Shown here: positions 16,915 to 25,588 of the stretch, piece after piece | Numbering within the stretch: the stretch's first letter is position 1 | Layout of the letters: every line of letters starts with the position of its first letter | Source of the DNA: Streptomyces sp. WM6378 | GTDB taxonomy: Bacteria; Actinomycetota; Actinomycetes; Streptomycetales; Streptomycetaceae | DNA length: 50,388 bases | Direction of reading: 5' to 3' | Assembly (NCBI RefSeq): GCF_001279695.1 | Contig: NZ_LGDD01000320.1 | Coordinates: 1 to 50,388 of the forward strand | Made by a program: the position numbers and the translations under genes | Notes under the pieces: model-generated | The model's input: only the letters and a program-made list of their open reading frames with translations | Database searches by the model: none | What the model was told of the DNA's origin: nothing

Positions 16915-18183
16915 ATGCGAAAGAGACTCGGGACGACCATTGCGGCCGCCGCCATGGTCATGGCGTCCACGGCGGTTTCGGTCCGGGATGCGGGGGCCCA
17001 TGACGCACCGGGGGCCGGCAGTTCTGTCCGGTTGGCCGCAAGTGTGGTACCGCAGCAGGTGGCGGACGAGGCCGGCTACTACCGGATGGCCGCCGACGAC
17101 CTGCACCACAAGACCGGTCTCCCGGTCACCACGATCCGGCAGCGGCTTGCCGAACAACCCGCGCTGTCCGCCAAGTTGAAGGACTTCAGGGAGGCACTGG
17201 GAGATCGCTCCGCCGGATCGTGGCTCGACAGCCTGGGCGACGGACGGGCCCACGTGGGCGTGCTCGACCGGGCCGACGAGGACCGGGCCACGAAGAACGG
17301 TCTAGTCCCGCACCGGGTCCGGTATGCCACGGCCCAGCTCGACCGTGTGAAGGCCGCCCTGGACGAGGTCGGCAAGCGCCAGGTGATGCCACCCAACAGC
17401 GCCTGGTCGGTGGACACCCGAGCCAACAGGGTCTCCCTGGAACTCTCCGCCCGGCAGCCGGGCGGACTCAGCGTGCAGCAGGCCGCACGGAAGATCTTCA
17501 CGGCGGCGGGACTGACGCAGCAGGAGCAGGCCCGGGTGCGGGTCGACACCTCCCGGAGCACCCTCAGCAGACACGGTCTCGTCGGCGGGGACGACATCCA
17601 GGTGGGAGGGAACGACTGCTCGGCCGGGTTGGGCATTCTGCAGGGCGACAACTCCACGTACATCCTCACTGCCGGGCACTGCGGAAACGTGGGGGACTCG
17701 GCGTGGCGGAACGACGGCGGCACGATCGGAACGATATCCGAGAAGGTGTTCGGCGCCGAGGGGGACTACGCCCTCATCGGGGTCAGAACCCCCACCTCCT
17801 GGCGTCCATTCGGGAATCTCCAGAAGGGTTCTCCCGAGGGGACCTTCAACACCTACAAGGGGTGGGTCACCCAATCCCAGCTCCCCGATCTCGAATCGAT
17901 GTACGCCTGCGGTTCCGGCAGGTATCTGCGATGGGAATGCGGATCCGTCGTCGATTCCAACGCCAGCATGACCGACGAGCACGGTGTCACCACCAACGGG
18001 CTCGTGAGAGCGATCAACATGCGGTCGCAGCACGGTGACAGCGGCGGAGCCGTGATGTGGGGCGGAATGGGCCTGGGAACGATCGTGGGCGGCAACGGCC
18101 AAGGGGTCACCTACATCCAGCCGGTGGCCAGGGTGATCGACGCCCAGCCCGGTCGCAGGCTTCTCGACTGGCAGAAATGGTGA
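16915..18183 (+). CDS. secreted S1 serine protease with prodomain (streptogrisin/alpha-lytic type)
   Basis: The ATG at 16915 follows GGGGGA and gives 422 residues; an open frame upstream to 16837 lacks a ribosome binding site. Residues 1-30 are a signal peptide. About 31-215 form a pro-region of the alpha-lytic type (two-part prodomain, ending near LSRHGLVGGDDIQVGGNDCS). The protease follows, with the catalytic triad His255 (LTAGHC), Asp284 (GDYALIG) and Ser376 (HGDSGGA). It would be exported by Sec, folded with its prodomain and self-cleaved. Its stop is 95 bp before the RiPP precursor on the same strand. It is therefore a candidate for removing the leader or trimming the peptide outside the cell, though it may simply be a neighbour. 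Length and motifs are normal for the family. Confidence 0.9.
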   Translation: MRKRLGTTIAAAAMVMASTAVSVRDAGAHDAPGAGSSVRLAASVVPQQVADEAGYYRMAADDLHHKTGLPVTTIRQRLAEQPALSAKLKDFREALGDRSAGSWLDSLGDGRAHVGVLDRADEDRATKNGLVPHRVRYATAQLDRVKAALDEVGKRQVMPPNSAWSVDTRANRVSLELSARQPGGLSVQQAARKIFTAAGLTQQEQARVRVDTSRSTLSRHGLVGGDDIQVGGNDCSAGLGILQGDNSTYILTAGHCGNVGDSAWRNDGGTIGTISEKVFGAEGDYALIGVRTPTSWRPFGNLQKGSPEGTFNTYKGWVTQSQLPDLESMYACGSGRYLRWECGSVVDSNASMTDEHGVTTNGLVRAINMRSQHGDSGGAVMWGGMGLGTIVGGNGQGVTYIQPVARVIDAQPGRRLLDWQKW

Positions 18184-18205
18184 CGCTGCCCGCGCCGAAG
18201 AGCCT

Positions 18206-18222
18206 CCGTGCACTTCGCACGG
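18206..18222 (+). promoter_or_regulatory. 6-bp stem-loop between protease and precursor
   Basis: CCGTGC (18206-18211), loop ACTTC, GCACGG (18217-18222). It is the first of two hairpins in the 95-bp spacer and could weaken read-through from the protease gene. Confidence 0.35.
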
Positions 18223-18239
18223 TGGAACAACCAATGACC

Positions 18240-18261
18240 CCACGGGGACACAGCCCCGTGG
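18240..18261 (+). promoter_or_regulatory. 8-bp perfect stem-loop just before the precursor
   Basis: CCACGGGG (18240-18247), loop ACACAG, CCCCGTGG (18254-18261), ending about 5 nt before the AAAGGAG ribosome binding site. It may act as an attenuator, or stabilise a 5' end so that precursor mRNA is more abundant than the protease part. Confidence 0.5.
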
Positions 18262-18278
18262 CAACAAAAGGAGAAGCG

Positions 18279-18392
18279 ATGAACGAGGAAATCCTGACCC
18301 CCGTCGAGCTCGACGACCTGCAGATCGAGGAGCTCAACGTGTCCGCCGAGTTCTTCTGCAACAACACCACCAGCTGCAACACCACCAAGTAG
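18279..18392 (+). CDS. RiPP precursor peptide (putative linear azole/dehydro peptide)
   Basis: The ATG at 18279 is preceded by AAAGGAG at ideal spacing; the product is 37 residues. The N-terminal leader is acidic and Leu/Ile-rich (VELDDLQIEELNV), the pattern recognised by the RRE of thiopeptide-type and goadsporin-type cyclodehydratases. The C-terminal part reads FFCNNTTSCNTTK: two Cys, four Thr and one Ser, organised as an imperfect repeat C-N-(N)-T-T-(S/K). Cys residues can become thiazol(in)es, and Thr/Ser can become (methyl)oxazoles or dehydrobutyrine/dehydroalanine. The leader/core border is not obvious; a cut after VSA or AE is plausible. Standard thiopeptides need two Ser-derived dehydroalanines for their six-membered ring, and only one Ser is present. 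It sits 112 bp before the YcaO gene. Confidence 0.85.
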   Translation: MNEEILTPVELDDLQIEELNVSAEFFCNNTTSCNTTK

Positions 18393-18504
18393 ACAGCCGC
18401 ACACCGGTGAACCGGCCTGCCGAAGCGGCAGCAGTATCCGCTCCGGCAGGCCGGCCCGGCATACGACCCGCGCACATCCCCGGACCCCGGAAAAGGATGG
18501 AAAA

Positions 18505-20763
18505 GTGCCAGGCAACATACGGTTCAAATGGTCCGTCACATCCTTTGTGGTGCCCGGCGAAGGGGTGTTCCTGCTCTCCGAGCGCGGGCAGACCGTGCTC
18601 CGCGGGACTCTCGTCGAGAACCTGGCGCCGCTGCTGGCCGAGCCCCGTACCCGTGAGTCCATCGCTGCCTCGCTGTCGGAGCGGTTCGCCCCGGAGCAGG
18701 TGACCCGCGCCCTGGACCGCCTCCTTGCCTCCGGTCACGTGATCGAGACCGGACTCACGGCGGACCCCGGTGCCCCCGCGTTCTGGGAACTGGCGGGTCT
18801 GGACGGCACCGCGGGAACGCGGATCGCGGACGGCTCGCTGGACATCACCGCCCTCGGCTCGACATCCGCGGCCCCGTTCGCGCAGGCCGCCGCGGCGTCT
18901 GGAATCCGGGTACGGGACCGGGACGGCGATCTCGCACTGGTACTGGCCGACGACTACCTGGACCCGGCACTCGACTCCCTCAACAGCAACTGCCTGGACC
19001 GCGGCTGCCCTTGGCTGCTGGTGCGGCCGGCCGGGGCCAGGATATGGATCGGCCCCCTGTTCCAGCCGGGCCGTACGGGGTGCTGGCACTGCCTGGCCGT
19101 CCGGCTGCGCGGCAACCGCATGGTCGACTCCTTCGTCCAGTCGTCCCTGTCCCTGGAGCGCATTCCCGTGACGGCCACGGCCGCCGGACCGGGCGCGGCG
19201 GACATCGCCGGGCGCCTCGCCGTGCTGCAGGCCGCGAAATGGCTGGCCGGGGTGCGGACGGATGATCTCGCGGAAGTCTTCGCACTCGACACCGTCACGC
19301 TGGAGGGCGAGCGGCACCGGCTGACCCGCCGCCCGCAGTGCCCGGCCTGCGGCGACCCCGGTGTCCAGACCAAGGCCGCCTCGCGCCCCGTCGTCTTCCG
19401 GCCGCAGCAGAAGGCCGGTACCACTGACGGCGGTCATCGCGCCCGGGACCCCGAGGCGTTCGTCGAGACCTACGGGCATCACGTGAGCCCGCTGACCGGG
19501 GTCGTCTCCGAACTGGTCAAGTTCGACACCAGGACGGCCGACGCGGACGGGGCCGGGCTGCTGCACAGCTACATCGCAGGGTTCAACGCGGCCGTTCACC
19601 AGGGCGGATTCAAGGCACTGCGGTCCGGTCTGCGGTCCATGAGCGGAGGCAAAGGCCGCAGCGACGCCCAGGCGCGGGCCTCTGCGCTCGGCGAAGGGGT
19701 CGAACGGTACTCGGGGATCTTCCAGGGCGACGAGCCTCGGCGCCGCGCCTCGTACCGGGAACTGGGACCCGAAGAGGCGATCCACCCCAACGCGCTCCAG
19801 CTCTACTCGGCCCGGCAGTACGCCGAACGCGAGACGTGGAACAGCCGTACCTCGGGGTTCCACCACGTCTGGCGCCCGCTGGATGAAGACGCCCGGGTGG
19901 AGTGGACACCGGTCTGGTCGCTGACCCGCGGCCGCCACGTGCATGTCCCCACAGCACACCTCTACTTCGAACACCCCGAAGCGGCGGACGGGTTCGCGGG
20001 CGGTGACTCCAACGGTTGTGCAGCCGGGGCCAGTCCGGAGGACGCCGCCCTCCAGGGGCTCATGGAGCTGGTGGAACGCGACAGCGTCGCACTCTGGTGG
20101 TACAACCGCGTCCGCCGCCCCGCGGTGGACCTGTCCTCCTTCGATGACCCGTACTTCGCGCAATGGCAGGCGGCCTACCGGCGGATGGGCCGGCAGACCT
20201 GGGTTCTCGACCTGACCTCAGATCTCGGTATCCCGGCCGTGGCGGCGCTGGCGCGCCGGACTACGGGGCCCGTGGAGGAACTCCTTTTGGGATTCGGAGC
20301 CCACTTCGACATCGGGATCGCCATCTCCCGCGCGATGACCGAGGTGAACCAGTTCCTGCCGCATGTCGGTGCCGGCTCCCCGGCCCCGGGCGCCTACCGG
20401 TTCGACGAACCCGATCACGTGCGCTGGTGGACCACCGCCACCCTCGCCAACCAGCCCTACCTGCAGCCCCTCGACGGCCCGGCCCGCACCCGCGACGCCT
20501 ACCCGGCGCCGCCGCCCCGCGATCTGTACGCCGACCTGAAGACCGCTCAGGAGGCGGTCGAGGCCGCGGGCATGGAGATGCTGGTCCTCGACCAGACCCG
20601 GGTGGACGTCGGCCTGCCCGTCGTCAAGGTCCTGGTTCCCGGACTGCGTCACTTCTGGCCCCGGTACGCGCCCGGCCGGCTCTACGACGTGCCGGTGGGC
20701 CTGGGCTGGCTGAGCGAGCCCACGTCGGAAGACGACCTCAACCCGATCGGGATGTTCCTGTGA
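18505..20763 (+). CDS. fused E1-like/YcaO azoline cyclodehydratase
   Basis: The 752-residue product starts at GTG 18505, preceded by AAAGGATGG. Residues about 1-90 are the winged-helix leader-binding (RRE) part, and 90-300 an E1-like domain with a four-Cys zinc site (GCWHC, Cys193/196; CPACG, Cys279/282). Residues 330-752 are the YcaO domain with ATP-binding motifs ASALGEGVERYSG (about 392-404) and LMELVERDSVALWW (about 518-531). The C-terminus ends NPIGMFL, a variant of the Pro-rich tail of azoline-forming YcaO proteins. It would use ATP to activate backbone amides of the leader-bound precursor and cyclise Cys, possibly Ser/Thr, to azolines in the cytosol. The layout equals the fused C-D type (LynD, TruD, GodD). 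Its stop overlaps the next start by GTGA. Confidence 0.93.
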   Translation: MPGNIRFKWSVTSFVVPGEGVFLLSERGQTVLRGTLVENLAPLLAEPRTRESIAASLSERFAPEQVTRALDRLLASGHVIETGLTADPGAPAFWELAGLDGTAGTRIADGSLDITALGSTSAAPFAQAAAASGIRVRDRDGDLALVLADDYLDPALDSLNSNCLDRGCPWLLVRPAGARIWIGPLFQPGRTGCWHCLAVRLRGNRMVDSFVQSSLSLERIPVTATAAGPGAADIAGRLAVLQAAKWLAGVRTDDLAEVFALDTVTLEGERHRLTRRPQCPACGDPGVQTKAASRPVVFRPQQKAGTTDGGHRARDPEAFVETYGHHVSPLTGVVSELVKFDTRTADADGAGLLHSYIAGFNAAVHQGGFKALRSGLRSMSGGKGRSDAQARASALGEGVERYSGIFQGDEPRRRASYRELGPEEAIHPNALQLYSARQYAERETWNSRTSGFHHVWRPLDEDARVEWTPVWSLTRGRHVHVPTAHLYFEHPEAADGFAGGDSNGCAAGASPEDAALQGLMELVERDSVALWWYNRVRRPAVDLSSFDDPYFAQWQAAYRRMGRQTWVLDLTSDLGIPAVAALARRTTGPVEELLLGFGAHFDIGIAISRAMTEVNQFLPHVGAGSPAPGAYRFDEPDHVRWWTTATLANQPYLQPLDGPARTRDAYPAPPPRDLYADLKTAQEAVEAAGMEMLVLDQTRVDVGLPVVKVLVPGLRHFWPRYAPGRLYDVPVGLGWLSEPTSEDDLNPIGMFL

Positions 20764-22280
20764 AACCGACCAGTGCACGGCTCGCCTTCCGCGACGATGT
20801 CATCGTCGAGGAGGGCTCGGCGGCAGCAGAGACAGCGGAGGGCCGGCGCACCCTCGTCGTCAGCCGCGGCCCGTCCCGGTTCACGCTCAGAGGCACACGG
20901 CCGGAAGTCGCCCGGGTGCTCGTGCGGATGACACACGAACCGGTGGACACCGAAGCCGCGGTGCGCGACGCCCCGGCCTGCGCCCGCCAGATGAGCGCCG
21001 TCCTGAGCAGGCTGGGCGGCTTGCTGGCCCACCACCTGCGAGCGGGAGGCGAAGAGGCCGCCCGCATCGAATCGTCGGCCGGCGCCCCCCTGACTGCCGC
21101 GCCTGTCGACGCCCATGCCCCTGTGCGCATGTCGCCCTTCTCCCTGTGCCGGTCCGTGGACGGCCATCCGGTCGTGGAGTCGCCGTTGTCGACGTTCCGT
21201 GCCGTCCTTACCGGGGCCGGAACACGACGCCTGGTGGCGGAGTTGTTCACCGGCGGCACTGCAGCCCGGTTCGCGGAAGACACCGCGATGAGTCCCGGCG
21301 ACGTCCTCGCACTGGTGAGCCACTTGGCGGGCGCGGCACTGGTGGACGTCGGCGACGTCGAAGGATTTGCGGTGGACCGTGACCCGGTGCTCGCGCAATG
21401 GGACTTCCACGACCTGCTCTTCCACGCGCGCAGCCGGTCCGGGCGGTACGACGGCGACTACGGCGCGGTCTTCGCCCACCGTGCCACCATCGAACCGTGC
21501 CCTGCGGTCAGAACGCCGCCGCAGGGTTCGCGCACACCCCTGCCCCGGCCACCGCTGGGCGCGGTGCTGGCCAAGGACGTGCCTCTGACCGTCGCCGTCG
21601 AGGGCAGAAGGTCGGTCCGCGGGCGCGGCCTGACCCCGCTCTCGCTCGCCGAACTCGGGGAGTTCCTCTACCGCACGGCGCGCGTCCGCACCGTCACCGA
21701 GGCGCTGCCGGAGCAGGGGATGCCCTATCCGGCGACGTCGCGGCCGTACCCGAGCGGCGGCGCCGCTTACGACCTGGAGCTCTACCTCACGGTGAACCGG
21801 GTGGCCGGCCTCGCCCCCGGGATGTACCACTACGACCCGGTCGGTCACGCACTGGTCCTGGTCAACGATGAGCCGGAGCAGCGGCAGCTGCTCCTGGACT
21901 GGGCACGGCGGGCGACCGGGGCCGATCAGACCGCGGACGTCCACGTCATGGTGACCTCCCGTTTCCAGCGGCTGTCGTGGAAGTACCGCGGCATGGCCTA
22001 CGCCGCCACGCTCAAACACGTCGGAGTGCTCTACCAGACGATGTACCTGGTGGCCACCGCCATGGGGCTGGCGCCGTGCGCACTCGGCGGCGGCGACTCC
22101 GACCTGACCGCCACGGCGCTGGGCCTGGACTACACCCGGGAGTCCGCCGTGGGCGAGTTCCTGCTCAGTTCGCTTCCCGCACCCGGCGACCTTCCCCCCG
22201 CCGGCCACGACGGCTGGGAACGCGTCAACGGCCACAGCTGGTACCGGCAAGCGCGGCTGCACCTGGAGGCCGGCCGATGA
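20760..22280 (+). CDS. SagB-type FMN azoline dehydrogenase
   Basis: GTG 20760 overlaps the YcaO stop; the product has 506 residues. The N-terminal half (to about 270) is an RRE-like/partner region. The C-terminal half is a nitroreductase-fold SagB dehydrogenase: EGRRSVRGRGLTPLSLAELG, the FMN-contact segment PYPSGGAAYDLELYLTV, PGMYHYDPVGHALVL, YAATLKHVGVLYQTMYLVA and a late Gly/Cys turn (GLAPCALGGGD). It would oxidise azolines made by the YcaO enzyme to thiazoles or (methyl)oxazoles with FMN. A dehydrogenase in the operon implies aromatic azoles in the product. It overlaps the next gene by ATGA, so stoichiometric production is likely. Confidence 0.92.
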   Translation: MKPTSARLAFRDDVIVEEGSAAAETAEGRRTLVVSRGPSRFTLRGTRPEVARVLVRMTHEPVDTEAAVRDAPACARQMSAVLSRLGGLLAHHLRAGGEEAARIESSAGAPLTAAPVDAHAPVRMSPFSLCRSVDGHPVVESPLSTFRAVLTGAGTRRLVAELFTGGTAARFAEDTAMSPGDVLALVSHLAGAALVDVGDVEGFAVDRDPVLAQWDFHDLLFHARSRSGRYDGDYGAVFAHRATIEPCPAVRTPPQGSRTPLPRPPLGAVLAKDVPLTVAVEGRRSVRGRGLTPLSLAELGEFLYRTARVRTVTEALPEQGMPYPATSRPYPSGGAAYDLELYLTVNRVAGLAPGMYHYDPVGHALVLVNDEPEQRQLLLDWARRATGADQTADVHVMVTSRFQRLSWKYRGMAYAATLKHVGVLYQTMYLVATAMGLAPCALGGGDSDLTATALGLDYTRESAVGEFLLSSLPAPGDLPPAGHDGWERVNGHSWYRQARLHLEAGR

Positions 22281-24676
22281 CACAGATCTGCCCGGTGCTG
22301 TCCCTGCGGGTGTCCGGACTGTCCCCGCAGGACCTGGAGGCCCTGTCGGTCCCCGAGCTGTCCCGTGCCCTGCAGCGCACCAGGTCGTTGCGCTCGGCAG
22401 CCGCCGCGGCTGCCCAGCAGATCGCACCGAACCTCTACGAGCTGGTGCCCTCACTCGACACCGACCCGGACGTCCGCAGGGCGGTGCTCAGGCTGCGCAG
22501 GGACGTTCACAACACGCGGTGCACGCCATCGACCGTCCGGGCGGCGCGCACCGCCCGGCCGTTCCTCCCTCCCGCCACCGGCACCCTGGTGTCCCAATGG
22601 CTGAGTACCGTCGAGGACTTGGCCTTGGCACGGGCCGAGGCGGACGACCTTGCCGCAGAGGCATCCCGCACCACGGGGGCCCGCATACTCACCCTGCTGC
22701 GCACTCCGCGGATCGCCTCGACCCTGGCGCTCGCGAGCCCCGTGTTCACCCGCGAGCTCCTGCGCGCCGACCCCGCCCGGCCACCCGCGCCCGGCACCCG
22801 CCTGGCCCGGTCGGCCCTGGCCTACGTCACCCGCACCGCGGCGAAGACCAGCCCCTTCGGGGCGCTGACCACGCTCGGCACGGCCCGTCTCGGGCCGCCC
22901 CCCGCCGGGCCGCCCGCACCGGCGGAGCGGGGCGTCGACCTGGTGTCCCCCCGCTACCTGGCCGTGCACCTGCTGCGTGCCCTCACCGCGTGCGCCCCCG
23001 CCTCCTTCCCTGTGCGCGGGAATCCGAGCCTGCAGCAGACGGACGGGTCGTGGCAGATGCTGCTGCCCCAGTACCAGACCACGGAACGGCTGCACTACCG
23101 CTACGACGAACTCACCTCGGTGGACGGCTACGTGCCGTACCTCGACGGGGTGTGGCAGACCTGGGCCGACGGAACCGACGGGCAACGCGCCCTCGTCCGC
23201 CGGTGGATCGCGATCGGACTGCTGCTGCCCGAGACGCCCTGGCGGCTGGAGGACCGCGACTGCTTCCGGCAACTGGCCGCGCAGGCAGCCGATTCCCCGG
23301 CGATGCCCTCCGGAGCCGCGCCAGCGCTGGAGACGCTGGCGCGTGCGGAGGACCGCATCCCGCAGGCCGGCGCAGCAGAGCGCCTCGCCCTGGACGCCAC
23401 GGTCCGGCAGGCCGCGGGGGCTGCCCTACGGGCCGCCGGTGCACCCGTCCCGCGGTGGCTCGCGAGCGCCCCGCTATTCCACGAGAACGTTCCCTCCCCG
23501 CACCTGCAGCCCCTGACGCTGCCGGACACGGTGGCGGATGACCTGAGCACACTGGCCGGGCTGCTCCGGCCGGCCGTCCGGCGCGGCGGTCTGTACGACG
23601 TCCTCGTGGCGCACTTCGTCACCCGTCACGGCCGCGGCGGCGTCTGCCGGGACGTCATGGAGTTCCTTCACACCCTGTGCCGGCGGCCCGACTATCCCGA
23701 CCTGCTCCGGCAGCCGACCTCCACCGCCCCCGAGGATCTGCTGCCATGCGGCACGGTGGGAGCGGCGGCGGTGTCGGTGCTCCACCAACTGGCGGCGCCG
23801 GACGAGGCGGCCCTGCATCGCGGGGAGTACCGGATGGTGGTGAACCGCGTCATGGCCAGTGCGGGCGGCCTCCTGGCACGGTGGGGAGCGGTGCCCGGCA
23901 CAGGACAGCACGTCGAAGGCCCCCTGCGCACCTGGATCGAGGGCCTGTACCCCGGCTGTGCCGTGTACGGGCTGTGGCCGGGCGGCGACTACGCCATGGT
24001 CCAGGCGCCGCCCGGGGGCCTGCTTCCTTCACTTTGCTGGCCCACCGAACTCCGGCCGAGCGGGCACGACGACGGGATCGGCCTCGCCGAGCTCCTGCTG
24101 TCCCACGACCCCGGCACGGGAACCCTGCAGTTGTACGGGCCCGACGGACGGAACGTCGCGCTTCCCTACCTCGGCAGCGTCGTCTTCGACCTGCTGGACG
24201 GACCGGTGAAACTGCTCGCCACGCTGTCCCATCCGTGGCTCGTGGAACCATCGTGGCAGCGCGACGCAACGACCGCCAGTGCCGGAGCCTCGCCCCGGGC
24301 CGAACACGGCCGACTGGTCCTTGAACGCGCCGCGTGGCGCATTCCGGCCGACTCGGTTCCCCGCCCGGAGCGGGGCGAGGCAACGGCAGCCTTCCTTGAG
24401 CGCTTCGACAATTGGCGGCACGCAGCGGACATTCCCCTCCTGTGCTTCGTCCAGCTCCTGGGACACCGGTCGTCGCAGAAGCCGCAGTGGGCAGATCTCG
24501 GCTCGCCCCACGTGCTGACCGCGCTCCTCAAGCAGATCGACGCCTCCGTACGGACAGTGCTGTTCACCGAGCAGTTGCCCGGGCCGGGGCAGCACTGGCT
24601 CGCCGACGCCATGGACGGCCGCCGCCGCGCCGCCGAACTGTGCGCGCTCGTCCGGCTGGACGGCGCGCAGGACTGA
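22277..24676 (+). CDS. LanB-type dehydratase, glutamylation protein (split)
   Basis: The 799-residue product starts at ATG 22277 within ATGA. It matches the N-terminal glutamylation domain of class I lanthipeptide dehydratases: LVPSLDTDPDVRRAVLRLRR near residue 60, YVTRTAAKTSPFGALTTLG near 185 (the conserved K-[TM]-SPF motif), YRYDELTSVDGYVPYLDG near 278 and GEYRMVVNRVMASAGG near 520. It should transfer glutamate from tRNA-Glu to Ser/Thr side chains of the precursor. The elimination domain is absent and is encoded separately just downstream, as in goadsporin (GodF/GodG) and thiopeptide (TclK/TclL) pathways. The spacer to the next gene is 11 bp. Confidence 0.92.
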   Translation: MTQICPVLSLRVSGLSPQDLEALSVPELSRALQRTRSLRSAAAAAAQQIAPNLYELVPSLDTDPDVRRAVLRLRRDVHNTRCTPSTVRAARTARPFLPPATGTLVSQWLSTVEDLALARAEADDLAAEASRTTGARILTLLRTPRIASTLALASPVFTRELLRADPARPPAPGTRLARSALAYVTRTAAKTSPFGALTTLGTARLGPPPAGPPAPAERGVDLVSPRYLAVHLLRALTACAPASFPVRGNPSLQQTDGSWQMLLPQYQTTERLHYRYDELTSVDGYVPYLDGVWQTWADGTDGQRALVRRWIAIGLLLPETPWRLEDRDCFRQLAAQAADSPAMPSGAAPALETLARAEDRIPQAGAAERLALDATVRQAAGAALRAAGAPVPRWLASAPLFHENVPSPHLQPLTLPDTVADDLSTLAGLLRPAVRRGGLYDVLVAHFVTRHGRGGVCRDVMEFLHTLCRRPDYPDLLRQPTSTAPEDLLPCGTVGAAAVSVLHQLAAPDEAALHRGEYRMVVNRVMASAGGLLARWGAVPGTGQHVEGPLRTWIEGLYPGCAVYGLWPGGDYAMVQAPPGGLLPSLCWPTELRPSGHDDGIGLAELLLSHDPGTGTLQLYGPDGRNVALPYLGSVVFDLLDGPVKLLATLSHPWLVEPSWQRDATTASAGASPRAEHGRLVLERAAWRIPADSVPRPERGEATAAFLERFDNWRHAADIPLLCFVQLLGHRSSQKPQWADLGSPHVLTALLKQIDASVRTVLFTEQLPGPGQHWLADAMDGRRRAAELCALVRLDGAQD

Positions 24677-24687
24677 CGAGGACGGAC

Positions 24688-25500
24688 ATGGAAACGGACT
24701 GGCTCTACTACCGGATCTTCGCCGAGCACGACCGGGGCATCCAGCACCTCCTCGACGGTCCCGTCCGGGAGATCGTCGGCGAGGCCGGGCGGCTGTGCCC
24801 GGGCCACCGCTGGTTCTTCATCCGCTACTTCGACCGGAGAGGACTGCAGATCCGGCTCCGGCAGCACGGCCCGCTCGACGCCCTGGCCGAACTGGAGCAC
24901 CGGTCCGCTGCCGTGCTCGAACGGGCCGGCCGGGCCGACGGCATCGCGGGGTACACAGGATTCCTCCCGAGCCTGTATGAACCCGAGACCGCCAAGTACG
25001 GGGCAGGGGCGGGCATCGCACGAGCCGAGGAGGTCTTCCTGGCGTCCAGCCGGCTCACCCTGCGGATCACCGGCCCCGGGTACTGGCCGCTGCGTCTGGG
25101 CTACGCGGGGGTCACCACGGCCGCCGCGGTGGAACTCCTCCCGGCCGCACAGCGGGTGGCCTTCCTCTACAACATGAGCTGGTACTGGAGCGGGGGCAAC
25201 GGCAGGACGGCCCAGGAACTGCGCCACCGGGTCCGATCGGCGGCCGACCGCAACCGCGAGGCACTTGAGGCCCGGTACCGCATCGTGCACAACGGGCCGC
25301 ACGCGCACGCGATCCGGGAGTACACGGACCTGCTCCGGGAGACGCTGCACACACCCTTCGCGGAGCGGCTGACGGTCCCGCACCTCTTGTTCCACTTCGT
25401 TCACCTGATGAACAACCGGCTCGGTCTGCGTCCCGCCGAGGAGGCACTGGTCGCGGAGTTGCTCCTCACCTCTGCCGGCTCGCCGTGTGCAGCGCGTTGA
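24688..25500 (+). CDS. thiopeptide-type SpaB_C-like elimination enzyme
   Basis: The 270-residue product starts at ATG 24688 after GAGGACGG. It has the hallmarks of the SpaB_C/thiopeptide-type bacteriocin domain: WLYYRIFAEHD at the start, HRWFFIRYFDRRGLQIRLR near residues 42-60, YEPETAKYGAG near 98-108 and LFHFVHLMNNRLGL near the end. In this family one branch eliminates glutamate from glutamylated Ser/Thr to give Dha/Dhb, and another carries out the [4+2] cycloaddition that forms thiopeptide pyridines. As the only member here, next to a LanB lacking its elimination domain, the elimination role is the simplest reading. A separate cycloaddition enzyme is not present in the cluster. Confidence 0.9.
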   Translation: METDWLYYRIFAEHDRGIQHLLDGPVREIVGEAGRLCPGHRWFFIRYFDRRGLQIRLRQHGPLDALAELEHRSAAVLERAGRADGIAGYTGFLPSLYEPETAKYGAGAGIARAEEVFLASSRLTLRITGPGYWPLRLGYAGVTTAAAVELLPAAQRVAFLYNMSWYWSGGNGRTAQELRHRVRSAADRNREALEARYRIVHNGPHAHAIREYTDLLRETLHTPFAERLTVPHLLFHFVHLMNNRLGLRPAEEALVAELLLTSAGSPCAAR

Positions 25501-25588
25501 CCGCTTGTTGATCGACGCGGGACACGCTTGTGCGGCAACGGCCGCCGTTGCCCCCATATTTGTCCACGCCGTAAAGAAAGGGCTCGTC

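Noticed and set aside
18279..18392. Classification as a class I lanthipeptide
   Set aside because: No LanC cyclase is present, the LanB is split, and YcaO plus SagB enzymes are present. Lanthionine formation is not excluded chemically but is not supported.
18334..22454. Long minus-strand frames of 609 and 590 codons
   Set aside because: They are shadows of the YcaO and SagB genes and of the start of LanB, with no recognisable domain.
18279..25500. Classification as a standard thiopeptide cluster
   Set aside because: The precursor core has only one Ser, and a second SpaB_C-like cycloaddition protein is missing. The enzyme set fits goadsporin-like linear peptides better.
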